From assembly GCF_000210915.2 (NCBI RefSeq), contig NC_016620.1:372001-436000 (forward strand): a stretch of 64,000 bases of DNA, in the 5' to 3' direction. Below, piece after piece: positions 43,104-53,199 of the stretch. Numbering within the stretch: position 1 is the first letter of the stretch; every line of letters begins with the position of its first letter. Source of the DNA: Halobacteriovorax marinus SJ (GTDB lineage: Bacteria; Bdellovibrionota; Bacteriovoracia; Bacteriovoracales; Bacteriovoracaceae). A program made the position numbers and the translations under genes. Under the pieces are notes generated by a model. It had not been told where the DNA came from and ran no database searches. It saw only the letters and a list, made by a program, of their open reading frames with translations.

Positions 43104-46100
43104 CTAAGAGAAAAGATCCTCGAAGTCCTTCATTGAAAGCTTACCAGTAAATAGGCTTTCATCATCATCTGGCAGCAGGTCTTTAAAGAGTTGCTTCTTC
43201 ATTTCTTGTAGCTTTAAGACTTTCTCTTCCACCGAATCTTTTATAATTGGCCTGTAAACAGTAAGTGTATTTTGCTGTCCAATTCTATGGGCCCTATCGA
43301 TTGCCTGAGATTCAACGGCCGGGTTCCACCAAGGGTCCATGATAAAAACGTAACTCGCAGCTGTTAAGTTTAGACCGACCCCACCAGCTTTAAGTGAGAT
43401 CAGGAATACATCGGACTTTCCTGATTGGAAGTCATCAACTTGTTGCTGTCTCTTTTTAATAGATTGGCTTCCATCAATTCTTGAAAGTCTCCAATGTTTA
43501 TCAGAGAGAGTGTTCTGAATTAAGTCTAAGTAAGTTGTAAATTGAGAGAAGACAATTGTCTGATGGCCTTCTTCTATAATTTGTTCAAGTTGTTCAACTA
43601 AGAACTCAATCTTGGTTGAGGCAATATTCTTATAATTTAAGCCCGCTGTAGGGGACTGCCATAAACAGCTTTGTCTTAATTGAAGAAGACCTTTTAAAAT
43701 CTCACCGTATTTCTTTCTCGAAGGTGAAGCATTAATTTTCTGCTTTATAGAAACAAGGTTATTGAGATATGTCTTTCTCTCCCCATCATCAAAGTTGAGA
43801 TAGACATTGTTCTCAAGTTTTGGAGGTAGATCGGTTAGAACTTGGTCTTTTGTTCTTCTTAAAATAAAAGGTGCAGCAGTTTTTCTGGCCATGAGTCTAG
43901 ACTTTTGATTTGAGGTCGTCCTAATGAACTCAAGATCTCCCCAAATTCCAGGAACTGATAGATCTATAATATTATAGAACTCGGCTAGATCATTCTCTAC
44001 AGGAGTACCTGTAAGACAAATTCTATAATCGGCCTTAATCTTTCTTGCAGCATAAGCTCCAAGAGATCTAATATTTTTCAAGTGCTGAACTTCATCAAGT
44101 ACTAAGACATCAAAGTGCTTATCGGCGAAAGTCTCATCGATCTCTCGCTTCATTACACCGTAACTTGTTAGTATGATTTTAGTATCTTTGGGAAAACTTC
44201 TCTCTCCACCGTGATAGATATGAATATCAAGCTTAGAGAATTTTGTGATCTCTTTTTCCCAGTTTAATAGAATTGATACTGGGCAAACAACAAGTACTCT
44301 ATCAATTTGTTCATGAATACTTTGAATAAAGGCAATTGTTTGAAGTGTCTTACCTAGACCCATATCATCAGCTAAACAAGCACCTAATTTATTTTCATGT
44401 AGGAACTTAAGCCAGTTGTAACCAGTTTTCTGATATGGTCTTAGAGTGGCATCGAGATCCTGTGGAAGATCATATTCCGGAACTTGTTCTAGTGTAGCAA
44501 GTCTCTCGCAGAGATCTTCTTCTTCCTTCGTAAGAGCACCTTCAATACCTAATTTTTTAAGTTCGAATAGCTCAAAAATTCTTGCTCGATTAAATGGAAG
44601 TAAAAACTTCTGAAAAGGTGTCTCTGAGTTTTCTTCTTCCTCTGCTTCGGCAGGCTTTTTCGCCTCATATTTCGTATACTTTCTCATGAACTTCATGAGA
44701 TCTTTTTGTTCTTTATTAAGTAGAACAAGACCTTTGTCTGTTAGAACAAGTCCTGTTTCCATATCTGCTTGCTTTATAATTTCTAAGTCATCATTGGAGA
44801 CATAGAGTTCTAGATCAAACCACTTTGTTGACGAAGCTCTTCTTTCAAAGCGAATTTTTGAGTTCCAATTTGCGAGCTCTGACTTCTCATAGAATATAGA
44901 AACTCCATAAGGAGTAACCTTGTCATGGAAAGCGGATAGCCCACCAAAAATAGAACTCATTGAAGCTTGAAAATAAATTGTTTTAGATTCGCTTCTATAC
45001 TCGGCATACCTGAAGAAAAGTTCTCCAAAATGCTTGTAAAGTGAGTTGATTAGAAGAGTGAGAAATTGGTTGTTAAAATCACAAATCTCTTTTTCTTCAC
45101 TATCGTAGATGAATGTCTTCTCATTTTTCATCGTATAGTTAATAAGCTCAATCCACTTATCTTTTTTACTACTTGAATGAAGAGATTTTCTATAATCAAT
45201 AACGTCGTCTTCAATATGTTCAGAGAAGTGACCAATGAAGTCGTACGCATCTTTCTTCTTTTTAAAGTTGGAGAGATATCCACCTTCAAAAGTGAATGAT
45301 GTTAGAAAATCAGGAGGGGAGATAACCTTACTGTCGTCGTCGTGAAAATTGAGCTCCACTTCAACTAAACCTTTACGCGATCCTGGAGATAGTGTCAGTC
45401 TACAGCCTGCATTGATTTCTTTTACTTGATTGAGAGGAATGCCATCAATAACAATTTCACACTTCTCAGAGAGCTCTCTGTGCATGGCCATTTTTATAAT
45501 TTCATTCGTCGTAAGGTTTATTCCACGAATTTTAATTTTTTGTATCAACGTCTTTAAATCACTCGTTAGGTGAAAGGCATCGCCAGTTGTCCAGTCAAAG
45601 AGATAGAGGTTTTCAAATAGAGAGATTTCGTTAACTACAGAATCATCTCCTCTCTTGTGTTGAAATTTTAGCTTTGGAAAAGTTCTCTCTTCATTGGGAC
45701 TGAAAATATTTAAAATAACTTTACCTTCAAATTTCTCAGGAAGCGGAAAGTTTACAACTTTCTTATTGTGTAAGAGATATTGTAGAGATGAGTAAGTTGC
45801 AGTAGTTGAAGCCCCCTGTAATTCTCCAGGTGCTTTTAAAATCGTTCCGTATTCAAGAACATTCACTCCGTTCAATCCAAAGTTGGGAATTGGAGGTGCT
45901 GATGTATCTTGTGGTTTATCGCCCTCTAGTTGAAGGTGATACCCAAGAAATAATGCCGCTGTATGAGAGCAATGTCCCTCGGTTGTCCAATCATGACAAT
46001 CGCAATTAGAAGAGAGTGGACCTTCGTCAGTACCTTCGAGTCTTTTCTTGTATACGATTTTACATTCGTGCGTACGATCATGCTTCACTATTCCTGAAAC

Positions 46101-46253
46101 AATGTAATAGGTTTCAGGGCTTCCTTTAGTGAAAGAGATATTGACCTTCGATAGACTTAAAAATTTCTTTGCATTTGTTATATCAACTTCTTTAAAGAAG
46201 TTTCGCGCAGACTTTTCAAGGTTTTCTGGCAATATGAAAATATCTTGAAGCAT
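43104..46253 (-). CDS. SWIM zinc-finger SNF2-family helicase
   Basis: A 1049-aa DNA translocase. An N-terminal SWIM zinc finger (Cys84, Cys86, Cys95, His97 in CDCHDW...HCSH) is followed by a long linker and a C-terminal SNF2 ATPase: ADDMGLGKTLQTIAF (Walker A), VLDEVQHLKN (D-E-x-x box), LTGTPVEN, then VFSQFTTYLDL, LKAGGVGLNLTAA and DRAHRIGQ. All motifs are intact. Likely a chromatin/DNA-remodelling or repair factor, like the HepA group; the SWIM domain probably binds DNA or protein. It is single, with AGGA 9 bp before the ATG. It is not part of the glycan region. Confidence 0.92.
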   Translation of the reverse strand: MLQDIFILPENLEKSARNFFKEVDITNAKKFLSLSKVNISFTKGSPETYYIVSGIVKHDRTHECKIVYKKRLEGTDEGPLSSNCDCHDWTTEGHCSHTAALFLGYHLQLEGDKPQDTSAPPIPNFGLNGVNVLEYGTILKAPGELQGASTTATYSSLQYLLHNKKVVNFPLPEKFEGKVILNIFSPNEERTFPKLKFQHKRGDDSVVNEISLFENLYLFDWTTGDAFHLTSDLKTLIQKIKIRGINLTTNEIIKMAMHRELSEKCEIVIDGIPLNQVKEINAGCRLTLSPGSRKGLVEVELNFHDDDSKVISPPDFLTSFTFEGGYLSNFKKKKDAYDFIGHFSEHIEDDVIDYRKSLHSSSKKDKWIELINYTMKNEKTFIYDSEEKEICDFNNQFLTLLINSLYKHFGELFFRYAEYRSESKTIYFQASMSSIFGGLSAFHDKVTPYGVSIFYEKSELANWNSKIRFERRASSTKWFDLELYVSNDDLEIIKQADMETGLVLTDKGLVLLNKEQKDLMKFMRKYTKYEAKKPAEAEEEENSETPFQKFLLPFNRARIFELFELKKLGIEGALTKEEEDLCERLATLEQVPEYDLPQDLDATLRPYQKTGYNWLKFLHENKLGACLADDMGLGKTLQTIAFIQSIHEQIDRVLVVCPVSILLNWEKEITKFSKLDIHIYHGGERSFPKDTKIILTSYGVMKREIDETFADKHFDVLVLDEVQHLKNIRSLGAYAARKIKADYRICLTGTPVENDLAEFYNIIDLSVPGIWGDLEFIRTTSNQKSRLMARKTAAPFILRRTKDQVLTDLPPKLENNVYLNFDDGERKTYLNNLVSIKQKINASPSRKKYGEILKGLLQLRQSCLWQSPTAGLNYKNIASTKIEFLVEQLEQIIEEGHQTIVFSQFTTYLDLIQNTLSDKHWRLSRIDGSQSIKKRQQQVDDFQSGKSDVFLISLKAGGVGLNLTAASYVFIMDPWWNPAVESQAIDRAHRIGQQNTLTVYRPIIKDSVEEKVLKLQEMKKQLFKDLLPDDDESLFTGKLSMKDFEDLFS

Positions 46254-46541
46254 ATTATAAGTTCCTAATTTTTAAAGCCTATATTGTATCTCGAATTTAA
46301 CGAAAAAGACACCTCGGCACATTAGTCGGCTATTAGTAGCTGACCAAAATACTTGCCTAAATTGAAAATATAAAATTGCTCGAGCGATTAAGAAATCTTA
46401 AGAAAGCAGGGGATAAATATTAAAATTTATTAATAATCAATATATTGCAAGAAATCTTACCTTAAATCTGAAGTTCTCTGGCCCGAAACTCTAAACAGTG
46501 AATATTTTATTTTAATCAAAAAACTAAAAAAGGAATTTAGA

Positions 46542-48533
46542 ATGAAATTTAAATTACTCAATTGTTTATCTACAACGGCATTTATGCTCGCTCTTGCTTC
46601 TTGTGGTGGAAGCTCAAGTGGAGGAAGTTCGGCCGGTGGAACAAGCGGATCAACAATCAAGCTAGTTGACCCATATATTGTTGGCGGAACAATGTTCTGG
46701 GATAAGAATAATAATGGAAAGCTAGACTCTGGAGAACCTGTCTCTGGTGCATCTAACGCAAGTGGTGTAGCTCAATTTTCTGTTACAGTTTCAGAAGATG
46801 CAAAACTTATACAGCTTGCTAAAGGGGTTTCTGGAGGGAAACCCTTTAAAGGGAAATTGAAAGTAAAATTCAAAAAAGATAAGAACTTTGCTACTCCAAT
46901 AACTACAATGAGAGAGAATGGTTACGATGATGATGATATTCTTGCTCTTGTAAATGATGCAAGTGGATTAAGCTTTTCATCAGTTGATGACCTAATAAAT
47001 AACCCAATGGAAGCAGTAGATAATGGAGCATCTTCTGATGACGATCTAGATCTACTTAAAGCAACTATGGCGGTCACAAACCTTTTGAATTCTTCTGAAA
47101 AAGGCTTTGATGCTACACCAACCGACTTAGATATTACTAATGCTGGAATTAAGACTAAGTTTAAGGACAGTGCTGATGTTTATGAAAGAGTTGTAACAAA
47201 AGCAAAGCTAGATGCTGGTTCTGATAAAGCAATAAAAACAGCTGTTGCAGTCCAGACATATATTGATAATGCTGGAGTTACAGCTTTTGGTGGTAGTGGT
47301 TCAATTAGTACTGGTGATGTTGATGCCGCCATCACTCAGTTAGAAACGGCCTATGATGGTGCAAGTGAAGATGTGCAAGAGTTAGAACTGAAATATGATG
47401 GTTCTAATTTTGTATCAGAAGCCAGAGAGAAGAATAACATTCCAAATGGAACATATGATTACATCAAGCTCAACTTAAAAAAGTTCTCAAGGACAGCTGA
47501 TGAGGCAGGGGATTTTTGGGGACCTAATATGACAGTTTCTGTAGATTTTGGTCAGCAGGCTTTTCGAGATAATAATCTTGTCTTAGATGATGATGAAGAT
47601 GAGTTTTCATCTACATTTGACTCATCCACTGGCCTTCTAACAGTTAAATTAGAAGAGTCAATAACTGATGGAGCTACAATTGATTGGGCAGATATTACTT
47701 TTAATAACTCAAGTAGTGGATTTGCGGTCAGTGAAGCTAGGGGTGCAGGTGTTTATAAGCTTGATGTTCCTGTGAATGGAGTATTTAGAGCTTATGGAAC
47801 GATGAACTTAAGTATTGATTGGATGGGTGCAATGCCACAAGGTGATGGGAATTATGTTGTTGATAAGTCTGTAAATAACCACTGTATAGATATGAACTCT
47901 ACTGCATCAGACTACACAGATGATACAGTTGTTAGATGTTCAACACATTCAGGTAATGCTTCAACTGGAAAGTTTTCATTTGTAGATGAAGAGGTTAGAC
48001 AAGATGAATTTTATAATTTTATGGATAGTTCTCTTGATGAAGCCGCGCCTAGTGCCGTTACATTCACAATAGAAGATGTAGAGGGAGTATTCACACTAGA
48101 TACAATAACAACTTCTGATAAAGCTTTAGTTGTAGGAAGAAATTCCTCAAATTCGTATGATGTTCTTGAGCTAGCGGATGATAGCACTAAAGATCTAGAT
48201 ATGAGTTTTTCAATGAGTTTTTCATCAAAGTACGATGGTAGCTTTCCTTCAAGTTATCCAATAAAGTTGATCGCTAATACTCTTAAGATTAAGAAGGGGA
48301 CTACTGACCTAAATGTCGCTGTAAACTCTACAGGTTTTCCATTCTATAAAGGAGGCTTTATGTATATTCCTCTTGATGATAGTACTGGAACTTTTACTGA
48401 CGATACGACACAGGATGATGAATTTAGATTTCTTCTTTTAGACACTAAGTCAAAAAAGGGATACGCAATTTCAACTGGACTAAATGGGTATATGAAATTG
48501 AATGAAGTAACAATTATAACTGTTACACCATAA
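46542..48533 (+). CDS. Large surface or periplasmic lipoprotein, unknown function
   Basis: A 663-aa lipoprotein: a short basic and hydrophobic signal ends in the lipobox LASC, with Cys21 as the lipidated residue, followed by a Ser/Gly-rich linker. Next comes FWDKNNNGKLDSGEP, an EF-hand-like calcium loop (D-x-N-x-N-G-x-x-D-x-x-E) as in carboxypeptidase-regulatory-like or dockerin-type domains. The rest is acidic and beta-rich, with DDDEDEF stretches and paired cysteines near residues 450-465. AGGA lies before the ATG and a terminator follows. No enzyme motif seen; it may be an adhesin-like or matrix protein. I do not recognise a named family. Confidence 0.8.
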   Translation: MKFKLLNCLSTTAFMLALASCGGSSSGGSSAGGTSGSTIKLVDPYIVGGTMFWDKNNNGKLDSGEPVSGASNASGVAQFSVTVSEDAKLIQLAKGVSGGKPFKGKLKVKFKKDKNFATPITTMRENGYDDDDILALVNDASGLSFSSVDDLINNPMEAVDNGASSDDDLDLLKATMAVTNLLNSSEKGFDATPTDLDITNAGIKTKFKDSADVYERVVTKAKLDAGSDKAIKTAVAVQTYIDNAGVTAFGGSGSISTGDVDAAITQLETAYDGASEDVQELELKYDGSNFVSEAREKNNIPNGTYDYIKLNLKKFSRTADEAGDFWGPNMTVSVDFGQQAFRDNNLVLDDDEDEFSSTFDSSTGLLTVKLEESITDGATIDWADITFNNSSSGFAVSEARGAGVYKLDVPVNGVFRAYGTMNLSIDWMGAMPQGDGNYVVDKSVNNHCIDMNSTASDYTDDTVVRCSTHSGNASTGKFSFVDEEVRQDEFYNFMDSSLDEAAPSAVTFTIEDVEGVFTLDTITTSDKALVVGRNSSNSYDVLELADDSTKDLDMSFSMSFSSKYDGSFPSSYPIKLIANTLKIKKGTTDLNVAVNSTGFPFYKGGFMYIPLDDSTGTFTDDTTQDDEFRFLLLDTKSKKGYAISTGLNGYMKLNEVTIITVTP

Positions 48534-48542
48534 TTTGAACTG

Positions 48543-48570
48543 AGCCTCCTTCGGGAGGCTTCTTTTTTTT
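48543..48570 (+). terminator. Rho-independent terminator
   Basis: GCCTCC pairs with GGAGGC around a TTCG tetraloop, followed by eight T residues (48544-48570). It closes the lipoprotein gene. Confidence 0.9.
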
Positions 48571-48582
48571 CAAGCTTTAAGG

Positions 48583-48588
48583 TAAAAT
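48583..48588 (+). promoter_or_regulatory. Possible -10 box (TAAAAT) in leaderless position
   Basis: TAAAAT ends 6 bp before the ATG at 48595. Only 24 bp separate the preceding terminator from this ATG. A promoter in this gap must overlap the terminator; read-through is the alternative. Confidence 0.3.
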
Positions 48589-48594
48589 TCTTAT

Positions 48595-49272
48595 ATGAAT
48601 AAAATTTTATATATCGACGATAGCAAAGAAAACCTAGAAAGATTCCATCAAAAGTTAAGTGACCAATTTGAATTAACTCTTTGTGAGTGCCCCGTTGAGG
48701 GGATTAATCTCGCGAAAAAAAATGATTACGACTTGATTTTGGCCGACATTCTTATGCCGAAAATGAATGGACTAAAGCTGTATAGTGAAGTTACAAATTC
48801 GCCATGGTACTCGGGAACTCCGATAGTTTTAAAGTCCTTAAGTATGGAAGAGTCAATTAAGTTAGAGGCCCTTGAGGTAACGAAGAGCGACTTCTTAACT
48901 CATGGAATGAGCTTTGATGAAATTGCTCTCAGACTCTCTAACCAAATTCACCGTCACGTAAGTCATAAGAAAATTCAGCTAGGATATTCACTTATTCTAG
49001 ATATAGATGAAGTATGTGCACTTTATAAAAGTGAAGACTTAAACTTGACCAAACAAGAATTCAAAATTTTGAAAACTCTTTCAGAGAGAAAGCTAAAGAG
49101 TAAGAGGGAATTGGTTGAATCTGTTTGGGGCGTAGGTGCTATGGTAGATGATAATAATATCAATACTCACCTCGTAAACTTAAGAAAGAAGCTTGAGCCA
49201 ACAGCACATAGGGTTGTGAATGTTAGAAATAAAGGGTTCAGACTCGTTGTTGATGACAGTGTTCTAGAATAA
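48595..49272 (+). CDS. OmpR-type response regulator with an atypical receiver
   Basis: A 225-aa two-domain regulator: an N-terminal receiver and a C-terminal winged helix (Trans_reg_C) from about residue 125, seen in LTKQEFKILKTLSE, RELVESVWG and NTHLVNLRKKLEP. The receiver has the acidic pair Asp8 and Asp9 and the phosphorylated Asp51 in LADILMPKMNG. The signalling Lys normally followed by Pro is replaced: LTHGMS has His103. So the phospho-switch may work differently or not at all. No sensor kinase is next to it. It is followed by its own terminator. Target genes cannot be read. Confidence 0.87.
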   Translation: MNKILYIDDSKENLERFHQKLSDQFELTLCECPVEGINLAKKNDYDLILADILMPKMNGLKLYSEVTNSPWYSGTPIVLKSLSMEESIKLEALEVTKSDFLTHGMSFDEIALRLSNQIHRHVSHKKIQLGYSLILDIDEVCALYKSEDLNLTKQEFKILKTLSERKLKSKRELVESVWGVGAMVDDNNINTHLVNLRKKLEPTAHRVVNVRNKGFRLVVDDSVLE

Positions 49273-49276
49273 AAAA

Positions 49277-49301
49277 GGCGTCTATTTTAGACGCCGTTTT
49301 T
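49277..49301 (+). terminator. Rho-independent terminator
   Basis: GGCGTCT (49277-49283) pairs with AGACGCC (49289-49295), with T residues after and A residues before. It can end the response-regulator gene and could work in both directions. Confidence 0.85.
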
Positions 49302-49465
49302 GTCACTTTGCTTAGCGCTTTTACGAGATGAAAGTGTCACATCTGCGGTACTAAATTCTTAGTACTCTTTAAGTATATAGATTTTATTGGTTAATTAGCA
49401 GTGAAGTTATAGTTAACTAAGGTAAATTTATTGTAAATAAAGTTAATTTTCTTAACTCTTAGTAA

Positions 49466-49491
49466 GAAAAAGCCCCGCGGTTAAGCGGGGC
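49466..49491 (-). terminator. Rho-independent terminator of the rpoD operon
   Basis: On the minus strand: GCCCCGC and GCGGGGC (49472-49478 and 49485-49491) with a 6-nt loop and a T run. It lies about 30 bp after the rpoD stop. The 160 bp between it and the opposite terminator are AT-rich and I see nothing coding there. Confidence 0.88.
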
Positions 49492-49518
49492 CTTGAGTAT
49501 GAGTAAATTTAAATTGGA

Positions 49519-51267
49519 TTATTCTTTGTCTACGTAAGACTTAAGCATCTTAGCTCTAGACGGATGTCTAAGCTTTCTAAGGGCCTTAGCTTCGATCTGA
49601 CGGATACGCTCTCTTGTAACAAAGAAGTCTTGTCCAACTTCTTCTAGAGTGTGGTCTGATTTTTCACCAATACCAAAACGCATTCTTAGAACTTTCTCCT
49701 CTCTTGGAGTAAGAGTTGAGAGTACCGATCTTGTTTGCTCTGAAAGAGTCACACTCATAACTGCATCAGCAGGAGAGATGATCTTGTCGTCTTCAATGAA
49801 GTCACCAAGAGAGCTATCTTCTTCTTCACCAATTGGTGTTTCAAGTGAGATAGGTTCTTTAGAGATTTTTTGAACCTTCTTAACCTTATCAACTGGAAGC
49901 TCCATTCTCTCTGCAATTTCTTCTGGAGTAGGTTCTCTTCCAAGCTCTTGGATAAGTTGTCTAGAAGTTCTAACCATCTTATTAATTGTTTCGATCATAT
50001 GAACTGGGATACGGATCGTTCTTGCTTGGTCAGCAATGGCCCTTGTGATTGCCTGACGAATCCACCAAGTCGCATAAGTTGAAAATTTATAACCACGACG
50101 GTACTCAAATTTATCAACCGCTTTCATAAGACCAATATTTCCTTCCTGAATTAAATCTAGGAATTGAAGACCTCTATTTGTATATTTCTTAGCAATAGAA
50201 ACAACAAGTCTTAGGTTGGCCTCAACAAGTTGAGACTTCGCAACGTCGGCTTTTGTCTCACCTTTAAGGATAATATTGTAAACATCTTCAATATCAGTAA
50301 ATTCCATTCCCGCATCTAAACTTAGTCTTCTAAGTTTTCTGATAACGTCTTCTTGGTTTCTGATTAGCTGCTCGATCTTAGCATCAGTAGTGTAGAGGTC
50401 TTTTGCAAGACGTCTCTTAAATGCATCGTCTTCAAGCACTTTCTCATAGAGAACTTTATAATCATCTTGTCCTTCAACTTCTAGGAACTTGAAGATACGT
50501 TCTTGTTGCTCGTAAAGCTCTCTAAACTGAAGGTAGTACTTCTTAACTGGCTCAACGAAACTATTGATGATTTTTCTGTTGAAAGTTAGATCCGCTAGGC
50601 GAAGAGCGATAGTGTCCATCTTCTTCTTTTCTTCCTGCGTGTACTCTTTGATAGTACCGTCTTCGTTTTCAACTCTGTTGAGAAGAGTTTCAAGATTGTC
50701 ACAAACTGAATAAATCTCGTCGCGAACTTTGGCGATATCTGCGTTTGAAGACTCGTCATCAAGACCACGAACTAATTCTTTAACGAACTCATTTTGATTT
50801 TCTTGAGTTTCTACTTTTTCTTTTAGTTTGATGATCTCTTTAATTGCGTGAGTAGATTTAACAGCTGAAAGAATAATCTCTCTTTCACCTTCTTCGATTT
50901 CTTTTGCAATAACAACCTCTCCTTCACGAGTAAGGAGGGCTACAGATCCCATTCTCTTAAGATATAACTTAACTGGATCTGTTGAAGCAGACTTTAGCTC
51001 AGCTCTTTCTTCTTTAGAAAGCGTCTCTTCGATAATTTCTGTACCGTCTAAGCGGATACCGTCATCTTCTTCCTCAGATGTCTCATCCTGAATATCAATA
51101 CGCATCTCTTGAATCTTGAGCATGATTTCATCGATGGCCTCTGGCTCGATAATGCTCGCTGGGATTGCGTCGTTGATTTCTTCAGCAGTTAGAAAAGATT
51201 GGTCCTTTCCTTTGATGAGAAGTTTTGAGAAATCTTTTGAATTAATAAATACGGTAACAATCGACAT
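49519..51267 (-). CDS. rpoD: RNA polymerase primary sigma factor, RpoD (sigma70)
   Basis: The 582-aa housekeeping sigma factor. Region 1.2 has [21 protein letters not shown]; regions 2.1-2.4 run through [34 protein letters not shown] and [15 protein letters not shown]; region 3 has [13 protein letters not shown]; regions 4.1-4.2 have [14 protein letters not shown] and [18 protein letters not shown]. The -10- and -35-binding residues appear as in E. coli sigma70, so standard TTGACA/TATAAT promoters are expected here. Its ATG directly follows the dnaG stop (0 bp apart), and a strong terminator follows. Confidence 0.98.
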   Translation of the reverse strand: MSIVTVFINSKDFSKLLIKGKDQSFLTAEEINDAIPASIIEPEAIDEIMLKIQEMRIDIQDETSEEEDDGIRLDGTEIIEETLSKEERAELKSASTDPVKLYLKRMGSVALLTREGEVVIAKEIEEGEREIILSAVKSTHAIKEIIKLKEKVETQENQNEFVKELVRGLDDESSNADIAKVRDEIYSVCDNLETLLNRVENEDGTIKEYTQEEKKKMDTIALRLADLTFNRKIINSFVEPVKKYYLQFRELYEQQERIFKFLEVEGQDDYKVLYEKVLEDDAFKRRLAKDLYTTDAKIEQLIRNQEDVIRKLRRLSLDAGMEFTDIEDVYNIILKGETKADVAKSQLVEANLRLVVSIAKKYTNRGLQFLDLIQEGNIGLMKAVDKFEYRRGYKFSTYATWWIRQAITRAIADQARTIRIPVHMIETINKMVRTSRQLIQELGREPTPEEIAERMELPVDKVKKVQKISKEPISLETPIGEEEDSSLGDFIEDDKIISPADAVMSVTLSEQTRSVLSTLTPREEKVLRMRFGIGEKSDHTLEEVGQDFFVTRERIRQIEAKALRKLRHPSRAKMLKSYVDKE

Positions 51268-53193
51268 TTATTTTCCCCCGGGGGTTTTATATTTTAAAGC
51301 TTTCACTTTAGCTCTTTCTTGTTTCTTTGCGAGAAGCTCACTCATTAACTTATTATTTTCTTCGTCAGTGGTGCACGACTTTTGTTTTAAACTTAATTCG
51401 TCACACTCAATGTCGAGCTTCGTGAGTTCAAGTTTTTTTCTAACGTCAAAAATGATTTTAGAAATGGCCTTGTCATCATGAGAGATTGCTCTGTAATTTT
51501 TTAGTGCAGAAGCAATGACTTCTTTTAGCTCACTTGAAAAAGTTCCGTTATTTGTAAAATTTGAAACGATGGCGACAAACTCACTTTCGTCAATTTCGTA
51601 AAACAATTCTCTTAATCGCGTAAAGTAATTTTGTACCTCATTTGAGGTCACAAAATCAAGTAATTCCCCGATTTTATCGCTAGTTAGACACTCTGGGTGC
51701 TTGATGATTTCGCTTAAAAAAGTGGTCTCAATTTTGCTAAGGGATGGGGAGTCGACCAACTCCATTTCACCACTCAAGTATTGAAGTTCCTCGTAAGGAA
51801 TTTCTTCATGAAAAGATTCTGTAATTAGACCTTCTGTTTCCTCACTTGGTGTCGGTGCAAAGTGCTGAACAGGTGGCTGATCTCCTGAGAGAAAGTCTTT
51901 GTAATTACTAATTATTTGAGAGGCCTCAGACTTTAGACCAATGGTCTTTGCTGCTTGTGCGGCGCGCTCTGTCGCGGCCAAGGCGTCTTTCAGAGGCGAA
52001 AGGATTGCAAAGACTTTATTTAAAATTTGAAGTTGAGCATCGAGAAGCTCGGGAACTTTGGTTGGGATCGCTCGCTCTATTTGCACATCAATAAAGGCCT
52101 TGGCGTTATCAATTCTCTTTTGTAATTCAATACTGCCCTCGGCCTGAAGAAAATCATCGGGGTCCTTGTGAGGTGCAAGGTCAATAAACTTTGCGGTGAT
52201 ACCGCTTTCAAGGCATTGAGTATTAATACGAGTGGCCGCATTCCAGCCTGGGTTGTCGTTATCTAAGGCGAGGTAAATATTTTTTGTAAGCGCTTTCAGT
52301 TTGACTAGGGAACTATCACCCATGGCGATCCCTTGAATCCCCACTGAGTTTGTAAATCCTTTGTTAAATAGTGCGATTTGATCCATATTTCCTTCGACCA
52401 GTATGACAGCGTCCTTGCTCCTGATACTACTCTTTGCAAGGTGCAGTCCATAAAGGATATGTTTCTTCTTAAAGATGAAAGACTCGAGGGAATTCATATA
52501 CTTAGCTTTTTGATAGTCAAAGACTGCTCGACTGGTATAGCCAACGACTTGGCCATATTGGTCCCAGATAGGAAAGATTATTCGGTCCCTGAAAGTGTCA
52601 TAGTGGGACTTAGAGTCATTTTTGTCTACGCGAATAAGTCCCAGTTCTTTGGCCACAGAAAGAGCAAAGTCTCTCTCTTTTTCATCGGGAATAGAACTTA
52701 AGTATGTCGTAAGTTTACTATCTTTGGGGGCGTAACCAAGATTATATGTCTTGGCTATATCTTTGGAGAGTCCGCGATTCTTTATGAATTTTGTATACTC
52801 TTCGTAGTGACCTGATTCGGCAATGCGCTGATAGAGTTGACTACTCTTAGTCAGAATTTTTTCGGCCATTAAAACCTTGGGAGGCTTGGCCTTTTGCTTA
52901 TTGTAATCATCAAAATTAATTCCATGATTAGAGCAAATTTCTTTTAACGCCTCAATGAAGTCCAAGTTTTTATAGTTGATAACAAAGTCAATGGCGTTGC
53001 CACCAGCTTCACAGGCAAAACATTTGTAGCGCCCTCGAGAGTCAGTCACATTCATAGAAGGTTTGTGATCATCGTGAAAAGGACAAATAGAAAGGGCCGT
53101 GTTTCCTTTTTTGGTCACGGTAATATAATTTCCAACTATCGCAGATATTGGAATTTCATTTACAATTCTTTCTTTGAGGTCCTTAAGGGACAT
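51268..53193 (-). CDS. dnaG: DNA primase, DnaG
   Basis: Makes RNA primers for replication. The 641-aa protein has the zinc-binding domain CPFHDDHKPSMN with KCFACEAGG (C-H-C-C), a toprim catalytic core with ILVEGNMDQIALFNKGF and LALDNDNPGWNAA, and a C-terminal helicase-binding region. The ALKEICSNHGINF and VVGYTSRAVFD segments are typical. It lies between trmB and rpoD on one strand, the well known dnaG-rpoD macromolecular-synthesis arrangement. The stop is immediately followed by the rpoD ATG. Confidence 0.97.
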   Translation of the reverse strand: MSLKDLKERIVNEIPISAIVGNYITVTKKGNTALSICPFHDDHKPSMNVTDSRGRYKCFACEAGGNAIDFVINYKNLDFIEALKEICSNHGINFDDYNKQKAKPPKVLMAEKILTKSSQLYQRIAESGHYEEYTKFIKNRGLSKDIAKTYNLGYAPKDSKLTTYLSSIPDEKERDFALSVAKELGLIRVDKNDSKSHYDTFRDRIIFPIWDQYGQVVGYTSRAVFDYQKAKYMNSLESFIFKKKHILYGLHLAKSSIRSKDAVILVEGNMDQIALFNKGFTNSVGIQGIAMGDSSLVKLKALTKNIYLALDNDNPGWNAATRINTQCLESGITAKFIDLAPHKDPDDFLQAEGSIELQKRIDNAKAFIDVQIERAIPTKVPELLDAQLQILNKVFAILSPLKDALAATERAAQAAKTIGLKSEASQIISNYKDFLSGDQPPVQHFAPTPSEETEGLITESFHEEIPYEELQYLSGEMELVDSPSLSKIETTFLSEIIKHPECLTSDKIGELLDFVTSNEVQNYFTRLRELFYEIDESEFVAIVSNFTNNGTFSSELKEVIASALKNYRAISHDDKAISKIIFDVRKKLELTKLDIECDELSLKQKSCTTDEENNKLMSELLAKKQERAKVKALKYKTPGGK

Positions 53194-53199
53194 GTGACT

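Noticed and set aside
46254-46541. A riboswitch or other structured leader before the lipoprotein gene
   Set aside because: No conserved riboswitch core was recognised in the 288 bp; it looks like a plain AT-rich divergent region.
52378-52701. 107-residue plus-strand frame inside dnaG
   Set aside because: Antisense shadow of the conserved primase core.
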